NCBI GenBank assembly: GCA_014729935.1
Contig: WJJB01000209.1
Span: forward strand, 1 to 25,080
DNA length: 25,080 bases
Direction of reading: 5' to 3'
Source: Candidatus Bathyarchaeota archaeon
Lineage (GTDB): Archaea > Asgardarchaeota > Lokiarchaeia > Sigyniarchaeales > Sigyniarchaeaceae
Shown: piece by piece, positions 1 through 6,780 of the stretch
Numbering within the stretch: the first letter of the stretch is position 1
How the letters are laid out: every line of letters begins with the position of its first letter
Position numbers and translations under genes: made by a program
Notes under the pieces: model-generated
Told to the model about the DNA's origin: nothing
The model's input: the letters and a program-made list of their open reading frames with translations, nothing else
Database searches by the model: none

Positions 1-36
1 GATCAAGGAGGTACCGTGCATGGGCAGGAGTCACCC

Positions 37-1359
37 ATGGGAACGAACCACGCGAGAACTCCAAGTCATGGAAGTGCCGTGGATGATAAATGGATTGAAG
101 TGCTGAAACGAACCACCTCCCATGAGATAGACCAGCTGCAACAACGCGGGTTCAGCAGGCCTTTCGCCCTTTCGCTGCTATTCCAATGCGCTAACATGAT
201 TTACGAGCAATATTACCAGCGTGAGCGCGTTCCTGCCACCATCTTCAAGCCCATGATGCAATACCTCCGGAACTGGACGTTGATTAGGGACAACTTGATC
301 CCCGCTCTCGATCAGGTAGCTATCACTGCCAAGAATTTCGTGAACGAGGAATATGCATCTATAGTGCTTGACCTTGCACGCATGTATCCCTTTCCCGATT
401 CTAGCGGGAGGTTTCCAACATTGCGACACCAAGGTTCGGGGGGGCTTGGCGATGGTGATCGGATCTTCCTCAAGAGCAGGCTAGGGAGGAAGCCAAGATC
501 GTGGACGAAGCTCCCGATACGGCACCACCCAAAGGAACGGTTCCCCGGTGAATGGAAGAGCGCGTGGGGGGATCAACCACACGGGTTATATTCCTACCCC
601 CCCGAGGACATTATCGAGGAGAGCTTTTTCGATCATCTCAGAAAGAAAACCATGTCGATATTGCAGGACCGGCGGGTGCGCATCCTGGAATTCACGTCAT
701 CCTTACTTGATGGTATTGACGTCAGGGAAACGATCCGACATCTTGCCTTGCAGAAGCTCTTCGTTCGTGAATCATATCCCTTGAAGGGAAAGGTGGGGAG
801 CGTGGTCATCATCTTCTCGGATGATGATGGAACGAGCATAGATGAAAACAGGATAAGAAACAAGGATGGCAATGAAACAAGGCATGATCCGGTTATCTCG
901 GGAGGCACGGTAGAACGCGGGGAGCGCTTCCCGAACAAGGTAACGTGGTGGGCAGAACATGAACAGGAATCGGATATGGCCTTCTACGGCACGCCCCCGA
1001 GCAAAAACTTGATTGGTCCCGGCATTGCCCGCATCGAGCTCGGCGGGGTCCTTTCAATCTATCCACCAAGGGGCATCCCGAACGTGTGGACTTATTTCGA
1101 ACCGGTAGCGGGAAAATTCACAAAGGCCGAGATTCTTATGCTAGGCGCGGTGGAATTCTCCCGGGAGACCTACATTCCCGTAGTATCCAAGCAACCACCA
1201 TCCAAGCGATTGGAAGCAATTGCAGGCAGGCACGGCAAGACATTCGTCCACGTGCCCATCTGGACATTGAGCAAGGAAGCACTCGAGGATGTCCGGTTCG
1301 TCCACGTGCTTAGAAACAAGCGCGTCCGGCAATACGCCAGCGAGTACATCTTCCTTTAG
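37..1359 (+). CDS. Unrecognised protein, about 440 aa, possibly 5'-truncated by the window edge
   Basis: I do not recognise this protein. Two starts are plausible: ATG at 37, with AGGAG at 26-30 six bases upstream, and GTG at 16, with AAGGAGGT at 5-12 but only three bases of spacing. The frame is also open to base 1, so the gene could begin outside the window. The first ~115 residues look helical and rich in aromatic and basic residues. A hydrophilic, glycine- and charge-rich stretch follows, and the C-terminal ~130 residues have alternating hydrophobic segments like an alpha/beta fold. No signal peptide, membrane segment or cysteine cluster is visible. It lies 46 bases before a glycosyltransferase on the same strand, so cotranscription is likely, but this does not reveal its role. 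Confidence 0.6.
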   Translation: MGTNHARTPSHGSAVDDKWIEVLKRTTSHEIDQLQQRGFSRPFALSLLFQCANMIYEQYYQRERVPATIFKPMMQYLRNWTLIRDNLIPALDQVAITAKNFVNEEYASIVLDLARMYPFPDSSGRFPTLRHQGSGGLGDGDRIFLKSRLGRKPRSWTKLPIRHHPKERFPGEWKSAWGDQPHGLYSYPPEDIIEESFFDHLRKKTMSILQDRRVRILEFTSSLLDGIDVRETIRHLALQKLFVRESYPLKGKVGSVVIIFSDDDGTSIDENRIRNKDGNETRHDPVISGGTVERGERFPNKVTWWAEHEQESDMAFYGTPPSKNLIGPGIARIELGGVLSIYPPRGIPNVWTYFEPVAGKFTKAEILMLGAVEFSRETYIPVVSKQPPSKRLEAIAGRHGKTFVHVPIWTLSKEALEDVRFVHVLRNKRVRQYASEYIFL

Positions 1360-1405
1360 AAAAGAAATACATGACATGTATGAAATATTTGGTGAGAGAC
1401 AATAC

Positions 1406-2134
1406 ATGAACGAGAAACGAGCAATATGCACGTTATGCATCGGCAGGCGCGCCAGGGATTTCGCCAAGCTGACTCATGGGCCGATGGAACGATACGCGCG
1501 ACGAGTGAATGCGGAATTCATCGTGTTTGACGAGAGGCGCGTCAATTTCACCGGGTCCAAGGGTTTCAATCCTATCCTATTCGAGAAGTACCAGGTTGCA
1601 AGGGTGCTCGAAGAACATGACAGAGTGCTATACTTGGACACGGACATCTTGGTAACACCCCACGCACCGGATGTCTTCACGCGGGTGGACAAGACAAGGG
1701 TGGGTGGCGTCTTCGAAGACATCGGGACGGAGAAGAAACATCGCCGCCGGCTCATTCAAGAGGTCCAGGAAGACTTGGGTGATCTTGGCTGGCAGGTAGG
1801 TTTCATGAACTCCGGGGTGTTCGTGGCATCGAAAGAACATGCAAGGGCATTCAAGATGCATGAAACTTACGGGTTCCATGATGGCGAATACGAGCAAACC
1901 AACACGAATTGGTACATAAGGAAAGCGGGATTCGAGATACAGGGTATCGATTTCCGGTTCAACTTCATGGGCATGATGCGTGTCATCCACGGACCGATTC
2001 ACCGGGAGGCATTCTTCATTCATTACGCGGGAAAAGGTGGTTTATTTCCTTGGGTGCCGAAGATGGAACAGCTCAATAACGATCACGCGTTTTTCTATGA
2101 GGGAAAGCAAGTGCCATCATTCGAGGATTGCTAG
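1406..2134 (+). CDS. Glycosyltransferase, GT8 (glycogenin/LgtC-like) type
   Basis: Probable retaining glycosyltransferase with a GT-A fold that moves a sugar from a nucleotide sugar onto an unknown acceptor. Visible features are the N-terminal beta strand of the nucleotide-sugar fold (residues 5-13), the metal-binding DxD motif as DTD at about 78-80 inside YLDTDILV, a mid-protein NSGVFV segment typical of GT8, and a C-terminal IHYAGKGG stretch resembling the family's metal-binding HxxGxxKPW region. ATG 1406 is chosen because GGTGAG lies 9 bases upstream; ATG 1376 in the same frame has no Shine-Dalgarno motif. About 243 aa is usual for a single-domain GT8 enzyme. There is no membrane segment, so it is likely cytosolic. 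Family placement is fairly firm; donor and acceptor are unknown. Confidence 0.8.
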   Translation: MNEKRAICTLCIGRRARDFAKLTHGPMERYARRVNAEFIVFDERRVNFTGSKGFNPILFEKYQVARVLEEHDRVLYLDTDILVTPHAPDVFTRVDKTRVGGVFEDIGTEKKHRRRLIQEVQEDLGDLGWQVGFMNSGVFVASKEHARAFKMHETYGFHDGEYEQTNTNWYIRKAGFEIQGIDFRFNFMGMMRVIHGPIHREAFFIHYAGKGGLFPWVPKMEQLNNDHAFFYEGKQVPSFEDC

Positions 2135-2265
2135 CGATACCTGGCATCACGATCGAATTTGCATTGCATGGATGCTCCTTGTCCCATGCACGGTTTACAT
2201 TTTTATCCGTTCTTGCAAAAGAAAACCGCGTCCGTTAATTTAGGCAGTGGTAATTTACAAAAGAT

Positions 2266-2288
2266 GGAAAAATGGGGAATGATTCCCC
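2266..2288 (-). terminator. Hairpin plus T-run after the oxidoreductase gene
   Basis: On the minus strand a perfect 7-bp inverted repeat (GGGGAAT, one-base centre, ATTCCCC; 2274-2288) is followed at once by ATTTTTCC. It begins 17 bases after the stop codon of the minus-strand oxidoreductase, which is the position and shape of an intrinsic terminator. Archaea often terminate on T-runs alone, so the hairpin may instead act in 3' end stability. Confidence 0.5.
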
Positions 2289-2305
2289 GCGGTCTGGCAC
2301 CGATA

Positions 2306-3532
2306 TCAATCGAGCGTGTATCCCGTGGGAACTTTCACACGGGTCCCCTGCTCTGCGGAAAGGTACGCACTATAGAAGACCTTCGTGGACCAAATGCCAA
2401 GCTCGAGATCCGAAACGGGTTTCCTTCCATCGAGAATTGCACCCATGAAATCCTCCATCTCGTGGGGATAGCCCGTCATCCAATCTTCATCTGGCTGGGC
2501 TGTTGACCATCCACATTTCGTTTCCGTTTTCTCGATGGTGTATGCATCGGCAAATTGCTTTGTAGTCGGGGCGTATGCCATGACGCTATTATTGTTGGAA
2601 ATCTTCCCCTCTATCCTGCAATTGCTGGCATACACGTTTAGCCAGTTCTCGATACCCCCGAGTGTCACGTCGGACGCGATGCAGACGGCATTGGTGCCAT
2701 CCTCGAATGTGATGATGGTTGATGACCAATCTTCCACGTCAACCGGGCGGGATACAATGTGGTCCTGTTCTTCGGGTAGATCATCAAGGAATTCCCTGCA
2801 TCGCGCCGTGGTGGCTACCACGGATGCAGGATGGATGGGTTTGCCGTCCCGGATCATGCCTTCCCAGAGCTTCAGGTGGATGGCAGCCGAGATGGGATGC
2901 GCACCCATGCGAATCAGGGCACCACCCCCCGTGTACTTCCATTCTGCCGCGAATGACGAATGCGAACCCGAGTGTGATTCCCCGCATCGAATTTCCAGTA
3001 TCTTACCCCCGGCTGCCTCCACCAGCTGTTTCGCCTTCCAAATGGGCCTGGCGTAACACCAGTTCTCCGCGTAACAAAAGGTGATGCCTGCTTTCGCGAT
3101 GGCATCATCAACTGCCTTGCAGGTCTTCAGGCACGATTCCAGCATTATCCGCTTGTCGGTCTTGCCAACGTTTTCCCGCTGGTCGACGGGAATATCGGGA
3201 TCACCGAAGAACCCGGTGAGTGGTTTCTCGCAAATCACGTTTTTACCCGCTTCTGCCGCTTTTATTGCAAACGGGGCATGAAGGAACGTGGGGACAACGA
3301 GATCTATCACGTCGGCATCCACTTCCTCGATCATCTTTCCTGCATCATCGTATATATTGGTTGGATCGATATGGAAGCGCTTGCAGAACTCCCTTGCTTG
3401 GTCTTGGAGTTTCGATGCCACGGCAACCACTTGGATGTCATAACCCGGCACACGCTCGTATGCCTCCCCGTGGATGTTCGCCGCGAAGCCGGTTCCAATC
3501 ATCGCAACCTTGATAGTTTGCTGTTCTTTCAT
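2306..3532 (-). CDS. GFO/IDH/MocA-family NAD(P)-dependent oxidoreductase
   Basis: Predicted dehydrogenase of the glucose-fructose oxidoreductase/inositol dehydrogenase/MocA family, which oxidises or reduces hydroxyl groups of sugars, inositols or nucleotide sugars using NAD(P). The N-terminal Rossmann fold carries GTGFAA (residues 13-18) and the family's CEKPLTG motif (EKP at 102-104), whose lysine is catalytic in characterised members. The C-terminal half is the usual alpha/beta substrate domain. About 408 aa is slightly longer than the typical 330-400. ATG 3532 is preferred because AGGA lies 9 bases upstream; ATG 3538 and TTG 3541 are in frame but too close. The gene is alone on its strand, with a TATA-like element at 3679-3687, a leader hairpin at 3550-3600 and a terminator hairpin downstream. 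Substrate unknown; the adjacent glycosyltransferase suggests sugar metabolism. Confidence 0.88.
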   Translation of the reverse strand: MKEQQTIKVAMIGTGFAANIHGEAYERVPGYDIQVVAVASKLQDQAREFCKRFHIDPTNIYDDAGKMIEEVDADVIDLVVPTFLHAPFAIKAAEAGKNVICEKPLTGFFGDPDIPVDQRENVGKTDKRIMLESCLKTCKAVDDAIAKAGITFCYAENWCYARPIWKAKQLVEAAGGKILEIRCGESHSGSHSSFAAEWKYTGGGALIRMGAHPISAAIHLKLWEGMIRDGKPIHPASVVATTARCREFLDDLPEEQDHIVSRPVDVEDWSSTIITFEDGTNAVCIASDVTLGGIENWLNVYASNCRIEGKISNNNSVMAYAPTTKQFADAYTIEKTETKCGWSTAQPDEDWMTGYPHEMEDFMGAILDGRKPVSDLELGIWSTKVFYSAYLSAEQGTRVKVPTGYTLD

Positions 3533-3549
3533 TATCATCAATCCTACAA

Positions 3550-3600
3550 TGCCCGCGGCATGCGGTGATCACGATCTCCCGTCGCGGGCATTTCACGCTG
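3550..3600 (-). promoter_or_regulatory. Long-stem leader hairpin upstream of the oxidoreductase
   Basis: An 8-bp perfect stem (TGCCCGCG at 3550-3557 with CGCGGGCA at 3593-3600) encloses a 35-base loop, which itself contains the palindrome GTGATCAC (3565-3572). It ends about 8 bases before the AGGA Shine-Dalgarno motif and lies inside the predicted transcript leader. It could control translation, but no known riboswitch class is recognised. Confidence 0.35.
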
Positions 3601-3678
3601 GATCTTACGCACGCGACCTGTATAAAGGTTCATCATCGGGATAAAGCAAGGACATGAATGCTCAAACTCCAGTTCTGA

Positions 3679-3687
3679 TTTATAAAG
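3679..3687 (-). promoter_or_regulatory. TATA-box/BRE candidate for the oxidoreductase
   Basis: Read on the minus strand, the element CTTTATAAA is preceded directly by a purine-rich GGAAAAA stretch, the arrangement of an archaeal BRE followed by a TATA box. Transcription would start about 25 bases further on, giving a leader of roughly 120 nt that includes the hairpin at 3550-3600. The core is nearly palindromic, so the opposite direction cannot be excluded. Confidence 0.4.
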
Positions 3688-3993
3688 TTTTTCCGTCGTT
3701 CCCCGGAGATTCATGGGAATCACGATCTGGAAACCTGCACGACAGCAGGGGGAACACGGCGCAGTAGGTCGACGCTGATCGGTCACGTGTGCTTTAACAA
3801 GGGGATGCCCACGTTAATAAAATCCTCGTGTTTGGTTATTAAGGTGCGGGTAAAGAAACGGCAACCTTTTTTTAAGCTGACATCATTTAGTTTAACAAAC
3901 ACCTCAATAATATAACTTTGATAATGTGAAATGGTGGAATGGCCTTTGCCACGAGATCAGCAACGAGCCATGATGCCGGCACAGGTGAAATGA

Positions 3994-5769
3994 ATGTACC
4001 ATATTAGAGACACAGATTACGCGAAAACACCTTATTACCGGAAAACTACTAGCTTGTGTCCAGAATGCCTGAATCCTATCGATGCGGAAGTAGTCGAGGA
4101 GGAGGGAGATGATCCGGAGCACAACAAAATATTGATGAAGAAAAACTGCCCGGATCACGGGAATTTCGAGGATATAATTTCCACGAACGCGTTGTATTAC
4201 AAGTGGACCCATTATGGCGAGGATGGCGTGTTCAGCTTTGAGAAGAATGGGGACAGGAACCCACCGGATTGCTCGACCGAGGACCCCCGTGGATGCCCTT
4301 ATAATTGCGGCTTGTGCGACCAGCATCTTTCCACGTGCTCACTCGCCCTGATCGACGTCACCAACCGGTGTAATTTGCAATGCGCCTTTTGCTACGCGAA
4401 CGTGGAAAACACGGGGCGTCTCGTCGAACCCACCTTGGAAGAAATTAGGAAGATCATGCGACATTTCAGGAGCAAGCCGATCCCTGCAGTTGCAATCATG
4501 TTCACGGGGGGCGAGCCGACCGTCCGGAAGGATTTCGTGGATATCGTGCGCATGGCAAAGCAGGAAGGTTTCAAGGAGGTTCTCGTTGCCACGAACGGGT
4601 ACGGGTTCCAGCGAAAGAACGGTGTTGGTGAAAAATTCGCCAAGGATTGCTGGGAAGCGGGTTTGGACACTTTGTACTTCCAGTTTGATGGTATACATGA
4701 TGAAACCTACAAGAAAACACGTGGTAAAGATAATTTCTTCGCTTACAAGCTTAGGGCCATAAATAATTGTCGCAAGGCAGGCTTGGACTCCATCGTCCTG
4801 GTGCCGACCATTGCCAAGGGCGTGACAGACGTAGAAATTGGCAACATTCTTCAATTCGCCATGGAAAACTTGGACGTCATTCGTGGTGTTAACTTCCAAC
4901 CGGTTAGTTTGTGCGGGAGAGTTTCATTCGAGGAACTCCGGGAGCTACGATTCACGAATGCTGACTTGATACAGGAGATTGAAAAACAAACTGGTGGGAC
5001 GATCTCCATGGATACTTCATGGTACCCGCTCTCGACCATCGTGGAATTTGGCAGGGCAATTTCATTTCTCGCCGATGTCGAACCCATCGAGTTCACCTGC
5101 CATCCCGATTGTGGTTTCGCGACCTTCCTGGTCTTGAATCCCGAAACGGGCAAGATGGAATCCATCTTGGATTATTTCGATGCCTTGGAGCTGGTTCGGT
5201 TCTCCAACCGATTCTGGGAGAAGGTGAAGGATCGAAAGCCCTTTAACACGTTTTCCAAGGTACTCTCGGGATTTGGTGATTTCGGGGGCAATCTCGGGAA
5301 ATTGATGGACAGGGGCGTGAATTGGCTCGACAAGCAACAATTGAAAGCACGATTCGTCGCGGGATTACTCCCTGCCATCAAGAAACCAGGGAAACTAATG
5401 GAAGTCTTTTCAAAGATGCTTATCAGTGGCAAGTGGGAAGCGGTCTCCAGCTTCATTTACGGGAGCATTCTCATTGGTTCAATGCATTTCCAAGATGCGT
5501 ACAACTTTGATTTGGACCGCGCGAAACGATGCATCGTTCACTTCGGCGTGTGGGATCCCCACGAGCAGAAGGTACTCGAAAGTCCATTTTGCGTCATGAA
5601 TACCGTGATCCGGGACGAGGTGGAAAAGAAAGTCTCGCAACCCTACGTAAAGAAAGTGGAGGAATGGCACACCGAGAAGGAAGCGAGGGAGATCGAGTCG
5701 GGAGCAAGCAAGCAAGTCGCACCTGAGCTCATGCAAAATGGCGGTTCGGAGGGTGATGATCATGAGTGA
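3994..5769 (+). CDS. tes: Radical SAM enzyme of the tetraether lipid synthase (Tes, COG1964) family
   Basis: Likely joins the phytanyl tails of two archaeol-type lipids into the biphytanyl chains of membrane-spanning tetraethers by radical C-C coupling. The radical SAM motif is CNLQCAFC (C126, C130, C133), followed by FTGGEPT for SAM binding near 170. Upstream is the cysteine-rich N-terminal part typical of this family: SLCPEC (C22, C25), C52, and a GCPYNCGLC segment with H111 and C115 just before the radical SAM core, consistent with auxiliary iron-sulfur clusters. The C-terminal ~190 residues are helical, basic and hydrophobic, as expected for an enzyme handling membrane lipid. Length 591 aa is somewhat above methanogen relatives of about 500-550. 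AGGTGA five bases upstream fixes the start. Family call is strong; tetraether activity is inferred from the family. Confidence 0.8.
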   Translation: MYHIRDTDYAKTPYYRKTTSLCPECLNPIDAEVVEEEGDDPEHNKILMKKNCPDHGNFEDIISTNALYYKWTHYGEDGVFSFEKNGDRNPPDCSTEDPRGCPYNCGLCDQHLSTCSLALIDVTNRCNLQCAFCYANVENTGRLVEPTLEEIRKIMRHFRSKPIPAVAIMFTGGEPTVRKDFVDIVRMAKQEGFKEVLVATNGYGFQRKNGVGEKFAKDCWEAGLDTLYFQFDGIHDETYKKTRGKDNFFAYKLRAINNCRKAGLDSIVLVPTIAKGVTDVEIGNILQFAMENLDVIRGVNFQPVSLCGRVSFEELRELRFTNADLIQEIEKQTGGTISMDTSWYPLSTIVEFGRAISFLADVEPIEFTCHPDCGFATFLVLNPETGKMESILDYFDALELVRFSNRFWEKVKDRKPFNTFSKVLSGFGDFGGNLGKLMDRGVNWLDKQQLKARFVAGLLPAIKKPGKLMEVFSKMLISGKWEAVSSFIYGSILIGSMHFQDAYNFDLDRAKRCIVHFGVWDPHEQKVLESPFCVMNTVIRDEVEKKVSQPYVKKVEEWHTEKEAREIESGASKQVAPELMQNGGSEGDDHE

Positions 5770-6034
5770 CAAGGTGGAGGAAAAGGACGGCTTCAAGATC
5801 AGGAAAAGTGTTGATTTCAAGACTGACATGATCAACACGCAGCAAGAAGCTCTCGTTAAGACCGTCCATCGATACGAGGAACGGGATAATCCCGTCGAGC
5901 AATTCTTGGAAAGTGCTGCCGCCAGGACAGTGGACGCATTCTTGCGGCTAAACGAGCAAATCGTGAAAGCTATCCCAGAAGATACCCGGTTGCAACTACA
6001 AGAGGCATGGCACAAGTTCCTCCTCGCGTTCTAA
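5762..6034 (+). CDS. Small helical protein coupled to the Tes-like enzyme
   Basis: A 90-residue, charged, all-helical-looking protein with no recognised family, cysteine or membrane segment. Its ATG at 5762 lies inside the last codons of the radical SAM gene (8-base overlap), with GGAGGGTGAT just upstream (5748-5757), so the two are translated together. The second half, roughly residues 45-88, has an amphipathic heptad-like pattern and could form a helical hairpin or bind a partner. Tight coupling suggests an accessory or binding partner of the lipid enzyme, but this is inference from position only. A T-rich stretch after the stop (about 6041-6058) is a plausible transcription terminator. Confidence 0.7.
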   Translation: MSDKVEEKDGFKIRKSVDFKTDMINTQQEALVKTVHRYEERDNPVEQFLESAAARTVDAFLRLNEQIVKAIPEDTRLQLQEAWHKFLLAF

Positions 6035-6176
6035 CCAAGAACTTATCTCTCTTTTTACTATTTGCATCTTCTTCTTTCAGGCATTACATGATTACCAGTT
6101 CCAACTATCAGGTGCCTTCATTTACCATCAAGTTTCTTACGGTTCGTGCCTTGATGGAATTTGAAAAAATAAGAGG

Positions 6177-6371
6177 TGGGGACAACGAGATTTGAACTCG
6201 TGATCAACCGGTATCACCCGCCGCTCCAAGATTTTCTTCATCCTTGCGTCAGATTTGTGTGCTTGGTGGCGTCTGGAGCCGTTGGCGTTGGCACGGCGAT
6301 TGCGGTGCCAAGGTCGTCCTACTTCGCCTTTATGGCGATATGCCTTGTAAAGCGGGCTAGACCATGTCCCC
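6177..6371 (-). tRNA. tRNA-Trp(CCA) with three introns
   Basis: Acceptor strands GGGGACA (6365-6371) and TGTCCCC (6178-6184) pair perfectly and the T-arm is ACGAG/TTCAAAT/CTCGT. Removing three segments leaves a 74-nt cloverleaf: D-arm GTCT/GGAC with loop AGCCCGGTA, anticodon stem ACCGG/CCGGT, loop CTCCAGA (anticodon CCA, U33 present), variable loop TGATC, discriminator A. Exons: 6371-6353, 6322-6312, 6280-6273, 6212-6177. Introns: 30 nt in the D-loop between the conserved G18 and G19 (6352-6323), 31 nt at 29/30 (6311-6281), and 60 nt at the canonical 37/38 site (6272-6213). Boundaries may be off by a base or two. Exon GCTCCA pairs with TGGAGC inside the last intron, as expected for a bulge-helix-bulge substrate. 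CCA is not encoded. A T-rich stretch follows the 3' end, and a TATA-like TTTTTTATG lies near 6450. Confidence 0.9.
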
Positions 6372-6768
6372 AGGCATCATCACATCCTTCCAACGTGGGA
6401 AAGATGGAGACTCACGAGGGCGAGTCCAAGTCTCACAAGTGGTTGGGCATAAAAAAGTTTTCCCGCCGGGTAAGGAAGTCATGAAGGTAATTACAGCCGC
6501 GGATGCTTCATAATTCCCCTGCGTGCTTACTCCGCGTGGGCCTTCTAGCACGTTACCGTCAAGAAACGAATTCCCTATCTTTACTTGCGAGTTAGACAAA
6601 CGGAACCATCCCGCTCCCTATTATCGAAGGAGGATGGGGGAATTCTCTTCATGCAGCTATCTCGCATGCGATACAAAGGTTTTTTTTCATTCTGCGACTC
6701 GTTACAATAACTAGGCAACAGGTCAACGTGCTCACCTTGGTGCCTTTCGTCCCATCACGAGCTATGGA
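6372..6768. other. Intergenic region between tRNA-Trp and the E2-E3 fusion gene
   Basis: About 400 bases in which I see no gene. On the minus strand a TATA-like element (near 6447-6460) probably drives the tRNA. Two imperfect hairpins occur: GACTC/GAGTC around 6410-6427, and CGCGGA/TCCGCG at 6498-6503 and 6531-6536. A T8 run at about 6680 lies 100 bases before the fusion gene. No conserved RNA family is recognised. Confidence 0.4.
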
Positions 6769-6780
6769 GTGACAACAACA

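Larger units (their letters stand above)
3533..3993. other. Divergent intergenic region between oxidoreductase and tes-like gene
   Basis: About 460 bases without a convincing gene. It holds the minus-strand promoter and structured leader of the oxidoreductase. Toward the radical SAM gene there are A/T-rich TATA-like elements (TTTTTTTAAG near 3867-3876 and AATATAAC near 3909-3916). The Shine-Dalgarno motif AGGTGA at 3983-3988 lies five bases before the ATG at 3994. An 80-codon minus-strand open frame at 3544-3786 shows no family resemblance and overlaps the promoter and leader, so I do not call it. Confidence 0.5.

Noticed and set aside
3544..3786. 80-codon minus-strand frame upstream of the oxidoreductase
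   Set aside because: Overlaps the TATA element and leader hairpin, with no recognised motif.
4339..4899. 186-codon minus-strand frame inside the radical SAM gene
   Set aside because: Shadow of the conserved tes coding sequence; composition is that of a reverse complement of coding DNA.
5479..6015. 178-codon open frame on the minus strand across the tes 3' end and small gene
   Set aside because: Antisense to two better-supported genes, with no family match or Shine-Dalgarno context.
6213..6272. C/D-box guide RNA inside the 60-nt tRNA-Trp intron, as in haloarchaeal tRNA-Trp
   Set aside because: A CTGA and a nearby GATGA resemble D' and C' boxes, but no terminal C and D boxes are present and the intron is short. 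Not enough to call.
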